Shown in pieces: positions 16,304-26,267 of a stretch of 39,547 nucleotides of DNA; position 1 is the stretch's first letter; the number at the start of each line of letters is the position of its first letter. The stretch covers positions 1-39,547 of the forward strand of contig JAAXHI010000125.1 in the NCBI GenBank assembly GCA_012270875.1, written 5' to 3'. This DNA comes from Candidatus Poribacteria bacterium (GTDB taxonomy: Bacteria; Poribacteria; WGA-4E; WGA-3G). A program made the translations under genes and the position numbers. Under the pieces are notes generated by a model. The model did not search any database. It was not told the origin of the DNA and saw nothing but the letters and a program-made list of their open reading frames with translations.

Positions 16304-17131
16304 ATGTATTACTTAACCCGGCAGACAGCGTTTGAAGCATCACATTACAATCGTATCCCTGAATTGAGCGATGCCGAGAATCTTGCGTTGTTCGGTGCCG
16401 CTGCAAATCCAAATAGTCATGGACATAACTATGTGCTTGAGGTGATGGTCAAAGGGAGTGTAGATGCGGATGATGGTATGGTCATCAATTTGGTAACACT
16501 GGATGCCTTGTTGAAGGCGGAGGTGCTCGCCAATTACGATCACAAGCATCTGAACCGTCAGCATCCGGTCTTCGCCAAAAACCCGCACCTGCAACCGACA
16601 TCTGAGAACATCGCTATAGAGATTTGGCAACGACTTGTGCCTTCTCTACAAGATGGGATGTTGCACAGGGTCCGGCTCTACGAAAGCACATCGAATTTTG
16701 TCGACTATTATGGGGAAGGGCAGATGGTTTATCTTACCAAGGTTTACGAGTTTAGCGCAGCCCACCGCTTGCACAGCCTCGCGCTGAGTGACGAAGAGAA
16801 CCGAGAAATCTTCGGAAAGTGCAACAATCCGGCGGGACATGGACATAATTATGTCCTTGAAGTTACTGTCAAGGGTGACGTAGATGAGAGAACCGGGTTG
16901 GTTGCGGGTCTGGATTTCCTCGACGAGATCGTTCAAAAGCAGGTTTATACCCGCTTTGATTACAAGCATCTGAATATTGATGCGCCGGAGTTTGAGATGC
17001 TTAACCCGACTTCCGAGAATTTCGTCAAAGTACTATGGGATGTATTGGAACCGAATTTGCGTCCAGTAGTTTTACATCGCCTTCGCTTAAGGGAAACGCC
17101 GAAGAATCACTTTGATTACTACGGCGCGTAA
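16304..17131 (+). CDS. Tandem two-domain 6-pyruvoyl-tetrahydropterin synthase/QueD-family protein
   Basis: Domain 1 [32 protein letters not shown]; domain 2 [30 protein letters not shown]; both have DHKHLN/DYKHLN and PTSEN. Confidence 0.88.
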   Translation: MYYLTRQTAFEASHYNRIPELSDAENLALFGAAANPNSHGHNYVLEVMVKGSVDADDGMVINLVTLDALLKAEVLANYDHKHLNRQHPVFAKNPHLQPTSENIAIEIWQRLVPSLQDGMLHRVRLYESTSNFVDYYGEGQMVYLTKVYEFSAAHRLHSLALSDEENREIFGKCNNPAGHGHNYVLEVTVKGDVDERTGLVAGLDFLDEIVQKQVYTRFDYKHLNIDAPEFEMLNPTSENFVKVLWDVLEPNLRPVVLHRLRLRETPKNHFDYYGA

Positions 17132-17148
17132 TCTATGTTATCCGAGCA

Positions 17149-17766
17149 GTGCAGCAAAACAGCGCAATGGAGACACACTTTAACACTATGGATCTTAAAC
17201 AGGAGCCTCCGAACCCTGAATTAGAGAATCTCTACACCAAAATTCTTAATAATTTAGGCGAAGACCCAAGTCGTCAAGGCTTGGTGAGAACGCCGCTCCG
17301 TGCCGCTAAGGCGATGGAATTTTTGACGAGTGGCTACCATCAGAATATTGATGAGATTTTAAATGGAGCCATCTTTGATGAAGATTACGACGAAATGGTG
17401 ATTGTGAAGGAGATTGAATTTTATAGCCTTTGTGAGCATCATATTCTTCCGTTTTGGGGTAGATGTCACGTCGGGTATCTTCCGCGAAACCGTATTATCG
17501 GTCTAAGTAAAATCCCGCGTATTGTAGATATGTTTTCTCGGCGGTTGCAAGTTCAGGAACGACTCACGCGTGAGATTGCTGAGGCACTTGAGACTGCCCT
17601 TGATCCCCGCGGTGTCGCGGTCGTAATAGAGGCACAACATTTGTGTATGATGGCGCGCGGCGTGGAAAAGCAGGCACCGAGAATGGCGACGAATGTCATG
17701 CGCGGCGCGTTCCGCGAAGATAGTTCAACACGTGCTGAGTTTTTGAGGTGCGTCCAAATATCTTGA
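17149..17766 (+). CDS. folE: GTP cyclohydrolase I
   Basis: [63 protein letters not shown]. Confidence 0.93.
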   Translation: MQQNSAMETHFNTMDLKQEPPNPELENLYTKILNNLGEDPSRQGLVRTPLRAAKAMEFLTSGYHQNIDEILNGAIFDEDYDEMVIVKEIEFYSLCEHHILPFWGRCHVGYLPRNRIIGLSKIPRIVDMFSRRLQVQERLTREIAEALETALDPRGVAVVIEAQHLCMMARGVEKQAPRMATNVMRGAFREDSSTRAEFLRCVQIS

Positions 17767-17899
17767 TACATTTTCTTAGGATTTGCGCACCCGAATCTCC
17801 CATTGGTGCTTTCGATAAACGATGCGGTTTTCGACCGCGCCGACAAACGGAGCAGATGTGCGCGAGTCCTAACTTTTTTGTCATTGTAGATAAATTCAA

Positions 17900-18679
17900 G
17901 TGTCCGAACCGAATGTAGAGGTAAGTATGGTGGTTTCCAACCCTCCTGATACGGTAGAGGAAGGAAAATTTGATGGGCAGGTTGTTGTGATTACCGGCGC
18001 GTCAAAAGGGATCGGTAAAGCAACCGCATCCGCTTTCGCAGCGGCAGGTGCGAAGGTTGTACTCGCTGCCCGAACCCGCGAGACACTTGAACAGGTCGCA
18101 GCGGAGCTCAGGGAAAATGGTGCTGAGGCATTGGCGGTTCCAACGGATGTTACTGACGTAGATGCCGTGCAGCGACTTATTCAAAAAACGCTTGACGCTT
18201 ACCAACGCGTGGATATCCTCGTTAACAACGCAGGTGTCGGCTATTTCGGACCGATTGTCGATTTCGCACCCGATGATTGGGATATGGTGCTTAACTCCAA
18301 TTTAAAGGCGGTTTATCTCTGCGCGAAGCACGCACTTCCGCCTATGTTAGCACAAGGCGGTGGACAGATTATTAATGTGCTTTCAATCGCTGCAAAGGTT
18401 GCGTTTGAAGCCTCTGCCGCTTATTGCGCAGCGAAGGCGGGTGCCTTAGCACTCACAAAGGTGTTAGCGAGTGAAGTCCGTCAGCAGAATATTCGGGTCA
18501 CCGCTGTGCTACCGGGTTCGGTGCATACGCCGTTTTGGGATGGCGTTCCAGAGCCTCCCGACTTTGAACAGATGCTTAAGCCTGAACATGTAGCAGGGTC
18601 GATTATTTCCATCTGTGGGCAACCGTCCGGTATGGTGACGGAAGAGACTGTCGTAATGCCACCACTCGGAATTCTCTGA
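17900..18679 (+). CDS. Short-chain dehydrogenase/reductase (SDR)
   Basis: VVITGASKGIGKATASAFAAAG, NNAG, catalytic S...YCAAK; GTG start. Confidence 0.88.
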   Translation: MSEPNVEVSMVVSNPPDTVEEGKFDGQVVVITGASKGIGKATASAFAAAGAKVVLAARTRETLEQVAAELRENGAEALAVPTDVTDVDAVQRLIQKTLDAYQRVDILVNNAGVGYFGPIVDFAPDDWDMVLNSNLKAVYLCAKHALPPMLAQGGGQIINVLSIAAKVAFEASAAYCAAKAGALALTKVLASEVRQQNIRVTAVLPGSVHTPFWDGVPEPPDFEQMLKPEHVAGSIISICGQPSGMVTEETVVMPPLGIL

Positions 18680-18740
18680 TAGACTTGTTATGTAAACTGG
18701 AGTTGTGGCAGAAATTAGATCGCTATGTCTGCAAGACTGA

Positions 18741-20102
18741 TTAAGAATTGAAACGCGCAAGCTTCCGCCGGATACGAATTTTACGAATAGCACGGACATC
18801 AGCGTCTGTGACTGTGATGATGGCATCGCCTAAACTCAGTTCAGTGCCAGTTTCTGGAATGGTTCCTGTCCGCTCGAGGATATAACCAGCGACCGTCTCA
18901 TAGTCGCCTTCGGGAATTGGGAGTCCATAGTGTTCTTTGAGCAGATCGACTTCGGTTCTCGCGTCGCATTCAAGGATATGAGGTGCAATTAGGCGGGCAA
19001 GGTCGGGTCCATCACGTTCATCAGCGAATTCGCCAACGATTTCTTCAACCAGATCTTCGACAGTAACGAGTCCAACAGTGCCTCCATATTCATCAACAGC
19101 AAATACCATTGTGTGTCGAGTGTGCTGAATTTCTTTCAGGAGCGCGTTAATATTTTTCGATTCAGGTACATGCAACACCGTTCGGATAAACGGTTCGACT
19201 GTTTCGGGCAGGGTGTCCGATTTTTCGTGAGAACTCAAAACGGTTTCTGATTCAACGTCATCATAGATAACATCCAATAGATTGACGATGCCAACGATGT
19301 TATAGATCTGTTCTTCGTAGACGGGGATTCTTGAGAAACCGGAATCCGCAGCGATTTTCAAAAAATCTTCGCATCCCGTGTTTTTTTCAATTGCAACGAT
19401 ATCGACGAGCGGAACCATAACTTGTGCGACTGTCCGATTTTGTAGATTGAGGAGACTATGAATCATCCGCCGCTGGTCGGTGTCCAAGTTACCGGAACGT
19501 TCTCCCATCGTTGCGAGGAGTCGTAACTCTTCACGTTGGGCATCGGGACTGGTTGCACTTGTCCCTCTGTCTATAAGTCTGATGATGAATTTTGTTAGGG
19601 TCTGTACGAGGTAGATTAGGGGTGCTAATACTAATTCAGAGAACCGTAAAGGATAGGCGTAGCGCAAAGCGAGGCTATCTGCCTTGACGCGAAAGATCGT
19701 TTTTGGCAAAATCTCACCGAAGATGAGGAGTAACGTAGTTACCCAAAGGATCGCGATCGGTTCTTGTAGATTTGCTGCGTTGGTAGGTAGGACTTTCTCA
19801 GTCAACCGGTCACCGAATTGTGCAATTAGGATATTCGCCAAATTTGTCCCAACTAACGTAAGCGCGAGCATCCTATCTGGAGATTCAACCAAACGGTGGA
19901 CAATGTTCGCTTTGGCGTCCTTAGATTCGACCAGTTGATTGATTCGGATTTTATTAACGGATACGAGTGCTGTTTCCGAACCGGAGTAGAACGCTGATAG
20001 TACAAGGCAGACAAGTACCGCTACCACGAGTGAACTGAGTATGATAATCTGTCCTGTGCCACTGGCACCAATTAAGAAGAGGGATAATAAAAAGGTTTTC
20101 AA
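18741..20102 (-). CDS. DUF21 (CNNM)-CBS-CorC/HlyC hemolysin-like protein
   Basis: SAFYSGSETALVSVNKIRINQL, MVPLVDIVAIE, FSRIPVYEEQIYNIVGIVNLLDV, FAVDEYGGTVGLVTVEDLVEEIVGE. Confidence 0.9.
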   Translation of the reverse strand: MKTFLLSLFLIGASGTGQIIILSSLVVAVLVCLVLSAFYSGSETALVSVNKIRINQLVESKDAKANIVHRLVESPDRMLALTLVGTNLANILIAQFGDRLTEKVLPTNAANLQEPIAILWVTTLLLIFGEILPKTIFRVKADSLALRYAYPLRFSELVLAPLIYLVQTLTKFIIRLIDRGTSATSPDAQREELRLLATMGERSGNLDTDQRRMIHSLLNLQNRTVAQVMVPLVDIVAIEKNTGCEDFLKIAADSGFSRIPVYEEQIYNIVGIVNLLDVIYDDVESETVLSSHEKSDTLPETVEPFIRTVLHVPESKNINALLKEIQHTRHTMVFAVDEYGGTVGLVTVEDLVEEIVGEFADERDGPDLARLIAPHILECDARTEVDLLKEHYGLPIPEGDYETVAGYILERTGTIPETGTELSLGDAIITVTDADVRAIRKIRIRRKLARFNS

Positions 20103-20123
20103 TTGTTATGTATCCGGTATCGG

Positions 20124-21485
20124 TTATTGTTGCCCTTCCGCTGCGGTTTCGTCGGCAATCGGCACTTTAATAAACAGGTTTGTGATGACGTTCCCTTCTG
20201 TAGCGATGATTTCAAATTTGATACCGTTTTCATCAATATACGATTCACCAACGGACGGAATTCGTCCGAAGAGTCCAAGGGCATAACCACCAATAGTGTC
20301 GGCATCGTCTTCACTGAGTTTTAGTTCAAATTGCTGGTTCAGTTCTCGGAGGCTCATCCGTCCGGAAGTTTCAAGTAGCAACGGTGCTTCGGAGTGTTTG
20401 ACGAAATCGGGGGGTGTATCGTCTCTGTCATGTTCATCAACGATGTCGCCGACGACCTGTTCAACGATGTCTTCGGTCGTGACGATTCCTGAAACACCGC
20501 CATACTCGTCTTGAAGAATCGCCATTTTGGTTTTTTCGCGTGTGAGTTGTAGTAATAACATCCCGATTTTACGGGTCTCAAGGACGAAGATCGGTTCACG
20601 AATAAGGAAAGCCGTGGACGGTACTTCAGAAATACTGTCCCGTTTTTCGAGAAAAGCATCAATCGTCAGTGAATTGACTGCAGCGTGTCGCCACAGCGCG
20701 AAGTCTTTGACATAGAAGATACCACAGATATTGTCAATTTGGTCTTCATAGACGGGGATCCGTGAAAAGCCGTATTCTTTTGCCTGCTTTAATGTTTCTT
20801 GGATCGTGTTTGATGTCGGAACTGCAACGACTTCGGTGCGTGGCACCATAATTTCTTTGGCATCAATGTCCTGCAATTGAAGGATATTGCTCACAATTTC
20901 CCGTTCATCGGGAGGGAGTGCTTCCTCGTGGTAGGTATTGAGAATTTCTTGAAAATCTGTAGCAGTCAGCTGTTCTGCGGGGGGTAGGTGTCCACCAAAT
21001 ATCGGGACGAGCAGATCAATGATTCGGCGCAGCAATCCGCGTAGCGGCGTGATAATTATTGAAAATCCCCAGAGGAGCGGTGACGTTATTTTCGAGAAGG
21101 CTTCTGCGTGCTTGATAGCAAAGGTCTTTGGGGTCATCTCTCCGAAAATGAGCATGAGGAATACATTGAGTGCTAAGGCGATGATAAAACGGATGGATTC
21201 GGAGTATTGTGGAAGTGCTTTCCCGATAAATGAGAGCATGAGGATGGCGAACGCGACGTTGACGAGGTTATTCCCAAACAGAACGGTAATAAACAATCTC
21301 CGCGGGTTGTCAACAAAATTGATAATTGCGGACGCGGCACCCTTTTCAGAACGGAGTCGCTCGATTTGGACTTGGGTAAGTGCACATAAGGCTGTCTCGG
21401 ATCCGGAAAAAAAGCCGGAGAAGACAAGTAAACCTGTCAAGCCAATCAGATAGGGCAGATGGGGGAGTAGTGGAACAACATCCAT
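20124..21485 (-). CDS. DUF21 (CNNM)-CBS-CorC/HlyC hemolysin-like protein (paralogue)
   Basis: SGFFSGSETALCALTQVQIERL, MVPRTEVVAVPTSNTIQETL, FSRIPVYEDQIDNICGIFYVKD, ILQDEYGGVSGIVTTEDIVEQVVGD. Confidence 0.9.
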   Translation of the reverse strand: MDVVPLLPHLPYLIGLTGLLVFSGFFSGSETALCALTQVQIERLRSEKGAASAIINFVDNPRRLFITVLFGNNLVNVAFAILMLSFIGKALPQYSESIRFIIALALNVFLMLIFGEMTPKTFAIKHAEAFSKITSPLLWGFSIIITPLRGLLRRIIDLLVPIFGGHLPPAEQLTATDFQEILNTYHEEALPPDEREIVSNILQLQDIDAKEIMVPRTEVVAVPTSNTIQETLKQAKEYGFSRIPVYEDQIDNICGIFYVKDFALWRHAAVNSLTIDAFLEKRDSISEVPSTAFLIREPIFVLETRKIGMLLLQLTREKTKMAILQDEYGGVSGIVTTEDIVEQVVGDIVDEHDRDDTPPDFVKHSEAPLLLETSGRMSLRELNQQFELKLSEDDADTIGGYALGLFGRIPSVGESYIDENGIKFEIIATEGNVITNLFIKVPIADETAAEGQQ

Positions 21486-21725
21486 TCTTTTTTAAAAAGC
21501 AATCTTCTGGCTCGCTTGCAAACCGAAAATTGCTATAAATTATACTGAATTAGCGATAGTGTATAATCTGTTTCGCCTTATGCCGTGTTTATAATTATAA
21601 CATATTTACGGAAAAATCGCAAGAAAAATATGACCTTTCTTTCAGGAACGATCTGCAAACCGAGTGCTTTTCGCCTCAAGCACTTCAGTGGAGGCTTTAT
21701 AGCGTACTAAATTTTGAGGATGTTC

Positions 21726-22385
21726 ATGACAAAATTAGAACAGATGCAACGAATTGAAGCGTGTGGTATCGTCGCTATCATTCGCGCGAACAGTGCAAAT
21801 GAATTGATTAAGGCGGCGGAAGCGATACATGCGGGTGGCGTTAGCGTGATTGAAGTCACAATGACAACGCCGAACGCGTTACAGGTAATTAGCGATGTTT
21901 CATCGGCGTATGGAGACGCGGTGCTTGTGGGTGCCGGATCGGTGCTGGATGCCGAAACAGCCCGTGCTGTAATGCTCGCAGGTGCCGAGTTCATTGTCAG
22001 CCCGGTTACAAAAGCAGATGTGATTGAAATCTGTAACCGCTACGGCAAAGTTGTTATCCCGGGTGCCTTCACGCCGACAGAGATTTTGGCGGCTTGGGAG
22101 ATGGGCGCGGATTATGTCAAGGTATTTCCGTCAAGCGGTGTCGGTGCCGCCTATATAAAAGACGTGAAGGCGCCACTCCCGCATATTCCGCTTGTTCCGA
22201 CAGGCGGTATTAATGCTGAAAACGCCGCTGAATTTATCACTGCCGGTGCGACTTCTTTGGGGGTTGGCAGCGCGCTTGTTAATAATCAATTGATTGAAGC
22301 TGGCGAATTTGCCCTGCTCACGGAAAGGGCTGAAAAACTTGTTGAGGAGGTGCAACGCGCCCGTTCGGGTATCAATTCGGCTTAA
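21726..22385 (+). CDS. eda: KDPG/KHG aldolase
   Basis: GIVAIIRANSANELIKAAEAIHAGGVSVIEVTMTTP, GAGSVLDAETA, FIVSPV, VIPGAFTPTEI, VKVFPSS, LVPTGGI. Confidence 0.88.
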   Translation: MTKLEQMQRIEACGIVAIIRANSANELIKAAEAIHAGGVSVIEVTMTTPNALQVISDVSSAYGDAVLVGAGSVLDAETARAVMLAGAEFIVSPVTKADVIEICNRYGKVVIPGAFTPTEILAAWEMGADYVKVFPSSGVGAAYIKDVKAPLPHIPLVPTGGINAENAAEFITAGATSLGVGSALVNNQLIEAGEFALLTERAEKLVEEVQRARSGINSA

Positions 22386-22409
22386 ACCCGCTGAAAACGT
22401 GTTTTTGTG

Positions 22410-22438
22410 TTGACAATTAATTTTATTTTTGTTAATCT
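22410..22438 (+). promoter_or_regulatory. Putative sigma70 promoter upstream of Ser/Thr kinase
   Basis: TTGACA, 17 bp, TAATCT. Confidence 0.5.
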
Positions 22439-22479
22439 GATTAGCAAGAGTTGTATACTATTCGCCTAAAGATACTACT

Positions 22480-24414
22480 ATGCAGATAGATCAATTGATC
22501 TTAGGTAAATATAGATTGCTTGAATTTCTTAACTCAGGAGGATTCTCCTCGGTTTTTCGCGCCCGCGAAGAGATGACAAACCGAGAGGTTGCCATTAAAG
22601 CTTTAGCGAAAACGGCTTACCCTGCGAGCAGAATGAAGTTCCTGCTAACAGAATTTCAAGCGATGTCGAAAATTTGGAAGCATCCAAACATCGTCTCTAT
22701 CCATACGGTTGAACCCGGTGAAGATGATTATGTCGCCTGGATCGTCATGGAGTATGTTGAAGGGAAAAGCCTTCACGAGCTCATGCAGGAGGGCGCACTT
22801 GGGTTGGTAGATACACTCAATATCGGTTTAGACATCTGTCGAGGCTTAAAGGAGGCACACGCGCATAAGATCATGCACCGGGACATCAAGCCCCAAAATA
22901 TCTTACTTACCCCCGAAAAAGAGGCGAAGGTTGCTGACTTTAGTATTGCCCGTATCTTTGGTGAGACAACCGAATTCGCTGAAACCATGGCAGGCACCCG
23001 GCGCTATATGGCACCTGAACAATACTATGGATCTTATGATTATCGCGCGGACCTTTACTCCACGGCGCTCATTTTGTATCAGTCCGTAACCGGACGGTTC
23101 CCATTTTCAGGCGAAAATAAGGACATAGATAAAAAGAAGGCTGCTGGCGAGGTAGAGGAGATTGACAGATGCCCGGAAGTCCTTCGCAACTTTGTCCAGA
23201 AAGCACTCCATCGACAACTCTCGAAGCGTCATCAAAGTGCGACCGAGATGTACGAAGAATTGGATCGCATCCGTCAAGATGAGTACGTCAAACGGGTCTC
23301 CGAACTTATTGACGCAAGCGTCAATTCCAGCAGCCCGAAATTGGCTGAAGCACTTGAACGCTACCGCCAAATGTTTCGCCTGTCGCTCGCGGACGCGGAA
23401 CGTATGAATCAAAATCTCTTTTTTCAGCGCCGCCAGAAAGAGGAAAACGTCAAACGCGAAAAACAGTTAGTTCAAGTCGAGAAGCATTATACACTCGCTG
23501 CACGCTACGCGGAGAACCGGGACTACTCGAGGGTGCTTGCTGAACTTCACAAGGCGAGCTGTCTTTGTATCAATGATCACGGCTTAACCAAGGCTGTTGA
23601 CGCACTGTTTCACAAACTCAACCTCATAAATGTACCGCTCTCAGCGAATCCGACTGTGGAAGAGGTCGTCGCGATCATTCAGAAATTGCCGGATGATGAC
23701 AGTACGGACCTGCGCACATGGCTTGATCATCAAAAGTCTGTCCCTGAAGAACCGGCGGATATAACGCCAATACAACCTCGGATTAGAGTATCGAGCAGTT
23801 ATCGACGCGTCATTGAGGAAGCCTCCCCGGAATACCTACTTGATCAGGTTCACAGCGATATCCAATATCCGCATGAGGTGGAAGCACTTCGCATCTTCCA
23901 GCAAATTCAGATTTATGAACAACAGGGACGTACCCAACAGTGGCTCGCGCTCTACAGAAAATTAGGTAAGTTCTATCAGAAGCAGGCTGGCTATTTTGTT
24001 AAGGATGACAATTTAGAACTCACTGCGAACTGCTACACGCGCGCTCGGTTCGCTTACACGGTTGCGGAAAAACAGCGTCTCGCCAGAAGGAATGCGAAAA
24101 AAGGTGCCGTCTACTATACACGCCTTGCACGTCAATTTGAACTCCAGCGTTCGTGGGAAAGTGCAGGGAAATCCTATATCCTTGCCGCCTACAACCACGG
24201 CTATGTAGATACCCCGTCCCTCGTCGAAGAATGTCACCGGATGGCAACTGTTTGCTATTTCAACGCCGCTGAAAGTGCGCACCTCAATAACGAGTTGCAA
24301 ACGGCTTACGACTTTTACGTGTTAATCTTAGCAATCGGTGAAAAGATGTCTAAACCGACGAAGATGGTGAGTGAGGCACAAAAATTAATGTCGGAAATCC
24401 CGGTTGCAAATTGA
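22480..24414 (+). CDS. Hanks-type Ser/Thr protein kinase with long helical C-terminal region
   Basis: LNSGGFSSVFRA, VAIKAL, MHRDIKPQNILL, VADFSIAR, YMAPEQY; TPR-like helices at the C-terminus. Confidence 0.88.
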   Translation: MQIDQLILGKYRLLEFLNSGGFSSVFRAREEMTNREVAIKALAKTAYPASRMKFLLTEFQAMSKIWKHPNIVSIHTVEPGEDDYVAWIVMEYVEGKSLHELMQEGALGLVDTLNIGLDICRGLKEAHAHKIMHRDIKPQNILLTPEKEAKVADFSIARIFGETTEFAETMAGTRRYMAPEQYYGSYDYRADLYSTALILYQSVTGRFPFSGENKDIDKKKAAGEVEEIDRCPEVLRNFVQKALHRQLSKRHQSATEMYEELDRIRQDEYVKRVSELIDASVNSSSPKLAEALERYRQMFRLSLADAERMNQNLFFQRRQKEENVKREKQLVQVEKHYTLAARYAENRDYSRVLAELHKASCLCINDHGLTKAVDALFHKLNLINVPLSANPTVEEVVAIIQKLPDDDSTDLRTWLDHQKSVPEEPADITPIQPRIRVSSSYRRVIEEASPEYLLDQVHSDIQYPHEVEALRIFQQIQIYEQQGRTQQWLALYRKLGKFYQKQAGYFVKDDNLELTANCYTRARFAYTVAEKQRLARRNAKKGAVYYTRLARQFELQRSWESAGKSYILAAYNHGYVDTPSLVEECHRMATVCYFNAAESAHLNNELQTAYDFYVLILAIGEKMSKPTKMVSEAQKLMSEIPVAN

Positions 24415-24428
24415 AGGGACAGTATTAC

Positions 24429-25205
24429 GTGAAAACATCTTTGAAGCGCGGGGAAATACTTATCGGGACTTTCGTACTTGAATTCGGCGGATCCGCGATT
24501 GCAACGCTCCTCGCGAGTGCCGGGGCAGACTTCCTTATCGCGGATTTGGAACATAGTTCCTTTTCTATAGAGACGGTTGGACGGATAATTCGGAACGCGC
24601 GCGGCGCAAATATCCCGTGTATTGTGCGTGTGCCTGCACTTGAACGCCATTTTGTTTCTCGGGTGCTGGACGCGGGCGCTACTGGGGTTATGATCCCACG
24701 GGTCGAATCTCACGAAGATATTGAGAAAATTAAAAGATGGACGAAATACGCACCGGAAGGGGACCGGGGTGTCGCATTCGGGATTGGACACACCGATTAC
24801 GGAGATTTCACAAAACTGGATACCAGAGGATATGTGCGCAACGCAAATCAGGAAATCCTCACCATCGGGCAAATTGAGACCGTCACAGCTGTCGAGAACC
24901 TTGATGACATCCTCGCCACCGGCGAACTGGATGTTGTGTTCGTCGGTCCCTATGATCTGTCTACGTCGATGGGGATCTCTGGTGAACTTGACCATCCGCA
25001 ACTTTTAGAGGCTATCAAAAAAATTATTAGACAGGCTCAGACGCACAATATCCCGCTGGGTTGCTATGTCAATGATTTTGAGAGCGGCGAACAGTGGTTG
25101 AATTCGGGTGTTCAACTCATTGCATGCGGAAATGATGCTTTCCTTTTGACGCGTAAATTTGCTGAGGAGCGTCAGAAATTCAAAAACGCAGCGAATTCAA
25201 AATGA
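24429..25205 (+). CDS. HpcH/HpaI-family aldolase
   Basis: IGTFVLEFGGSAIATLLASAGADFLIADLEHSSFS, VRVPALE, GATGVMIPRVES, VFVGPYDLSTSMG. Confidence 0.85.
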   Translation: MKTSLKRGEILIGTFVLEFGGSAIATLLASAGADFLIADLEHSSFSIETVGRIIRNARGANIPCIVRVPALERHFVSRVLDAGATGVMIPRVESHEDIEKIKRWTKYAPEGDRGVAFGIGHTDYGDFTKLDTRGYVRNANQEILTIGQIETVTAVENLDDILATGELDVVFVGPYDLSTSMGISGELDHPQLLEAIKKIIRQAQTHNIPLGCYVNDFESGEQWLNSGVQLIACGNDAFLLTRKFAEERQKFKNAANSK

Positions 25206-26209
25206 AAAAATACGATATTCTCACAATCGGACGGAGTTCTATAGATCTTTACGCAAATGACATCGGTGCTGCGTTTCCAGACATAAAAAGTTTCGGTGCC
25301 TTCGTCGGCGGGTGTCCTACCAATATTAGCGTCGGTGTCCAGCGACTTGGACTTCGGGCTGCACTGCTTACTGCTGTGGGTGAGGATCCGGTTGGGGAGT
25401 TTCTACTCAAGTTTTTGAGGAATGAAGGTGTTGAAACTCAGTTTATCCCGCACAAGCCTAATCACAGAACGAGTGCTGTGGTCCTTGGTATCGAACCGCC
25501 AGATCGGTTCCCACTCATCTATTATCGTGATAACTGTGCCGATATTGAACTCACTATTGATGATGTGCTCGCTGCACCGATTGCTGAAAGTCGTGCGGTA
25601 TTGATATCCGGCACCGGCTTGAGTAAAGAACCGAGCCGTAGCGCAACGCTCTATGCTGCTGAGAAGGCGCGATCTATTGGTAACCGAGTCTTTTTGGACC
25701 TCGATTTCCGGGCAGATCAGTGGCATGATCCGAGAGCATTCGGTGTTGTTGTCAGGTCTGCCTTACGTTATATTGATATTGCGATCGGGACGGAAGAGGA
25801 AGTCAAAGCTGCCACACTTACAGACCTTTCGCAACTTACAATTGAACACTCCCAAATCTCGAATCCTGAGATTGAGGGGGATATGGCAGATGCGATTCGA
25901 GTGCTTTTAAGTGCTGGTCCAGCGGCATTAATAGTGAAACGTGGTATTGAAGGCGCAGACATCCATCTGGCGAGTGGTGATGTTATTCACGCAGCACCTT
26001 TTCCGGTCGAAGTCTACAATACCCTCGGTGCTGGAGATGCCTTCGCGAGCGGTTTTATTTACGGGAATCTCAGCGGTTGGGGTTGGGAAAAGTCCGCACG
26101 TCTTGGCAATGCAACGGGTGCGATTGTTGTAACACGGCACGGGTGTGCTAACTTTATGCCAACAATGCCCGAAGTTGATGAATTTGTCGCTGAACGCGGC
26201 GGCTGGTAA
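25202..26209 (+). CDS. iolC: 5-dehydro-2-deoxygluconokinase (PfkB family)
   Basis: ILTIGRSSIDLYANDIGAAFPDIKSFGAFVGGCPTNISVGVQRLGL, YNTLGAGDAFASGF; ATGA overlap with the upstream aldolase. Confidence 0.85.
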   Translation: MKKYDILTIGRSSIDLYANDIGAAFPDIKSFGAFVGGCPTNISVGVQRLGLRAALLTAVGEDPVGEFLLKFLRNEGVETQFIPHKPNHRTSAVVLGIEPPDRFPLIYYRDNCADIELTIDDVLAAPIAESRAVLISGTGLSKEPSRSATLYAAEKARSIGNRVFLDLDFRADQWHDPRAFGVVVRSALRYIDIAIGTEEEVKAATLTDLSQLTIEHSQISNPEIEGDMADAIRVLLSAGPAALIVKRGIEGADIHLASGDVIHAAPFPVEVYNTLGAGDAFASGFIYGNLSGWGWEKSARLGNATGAIVVTRHGCANFMPTMPEVDEFVAERGGW

Positions 26210-26267
26210 ACGCGAGGATCCGCTATTCTTAGGATACCGAACCTACGGGACCTGGAGGTTAATTTTT

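Noticed and set aside
23107-25001. Antisense ORFs opposite the kinase and aldolase genes
   Set aside because: Sense strand has clear conserved domains; antisense products look like frame shadows.
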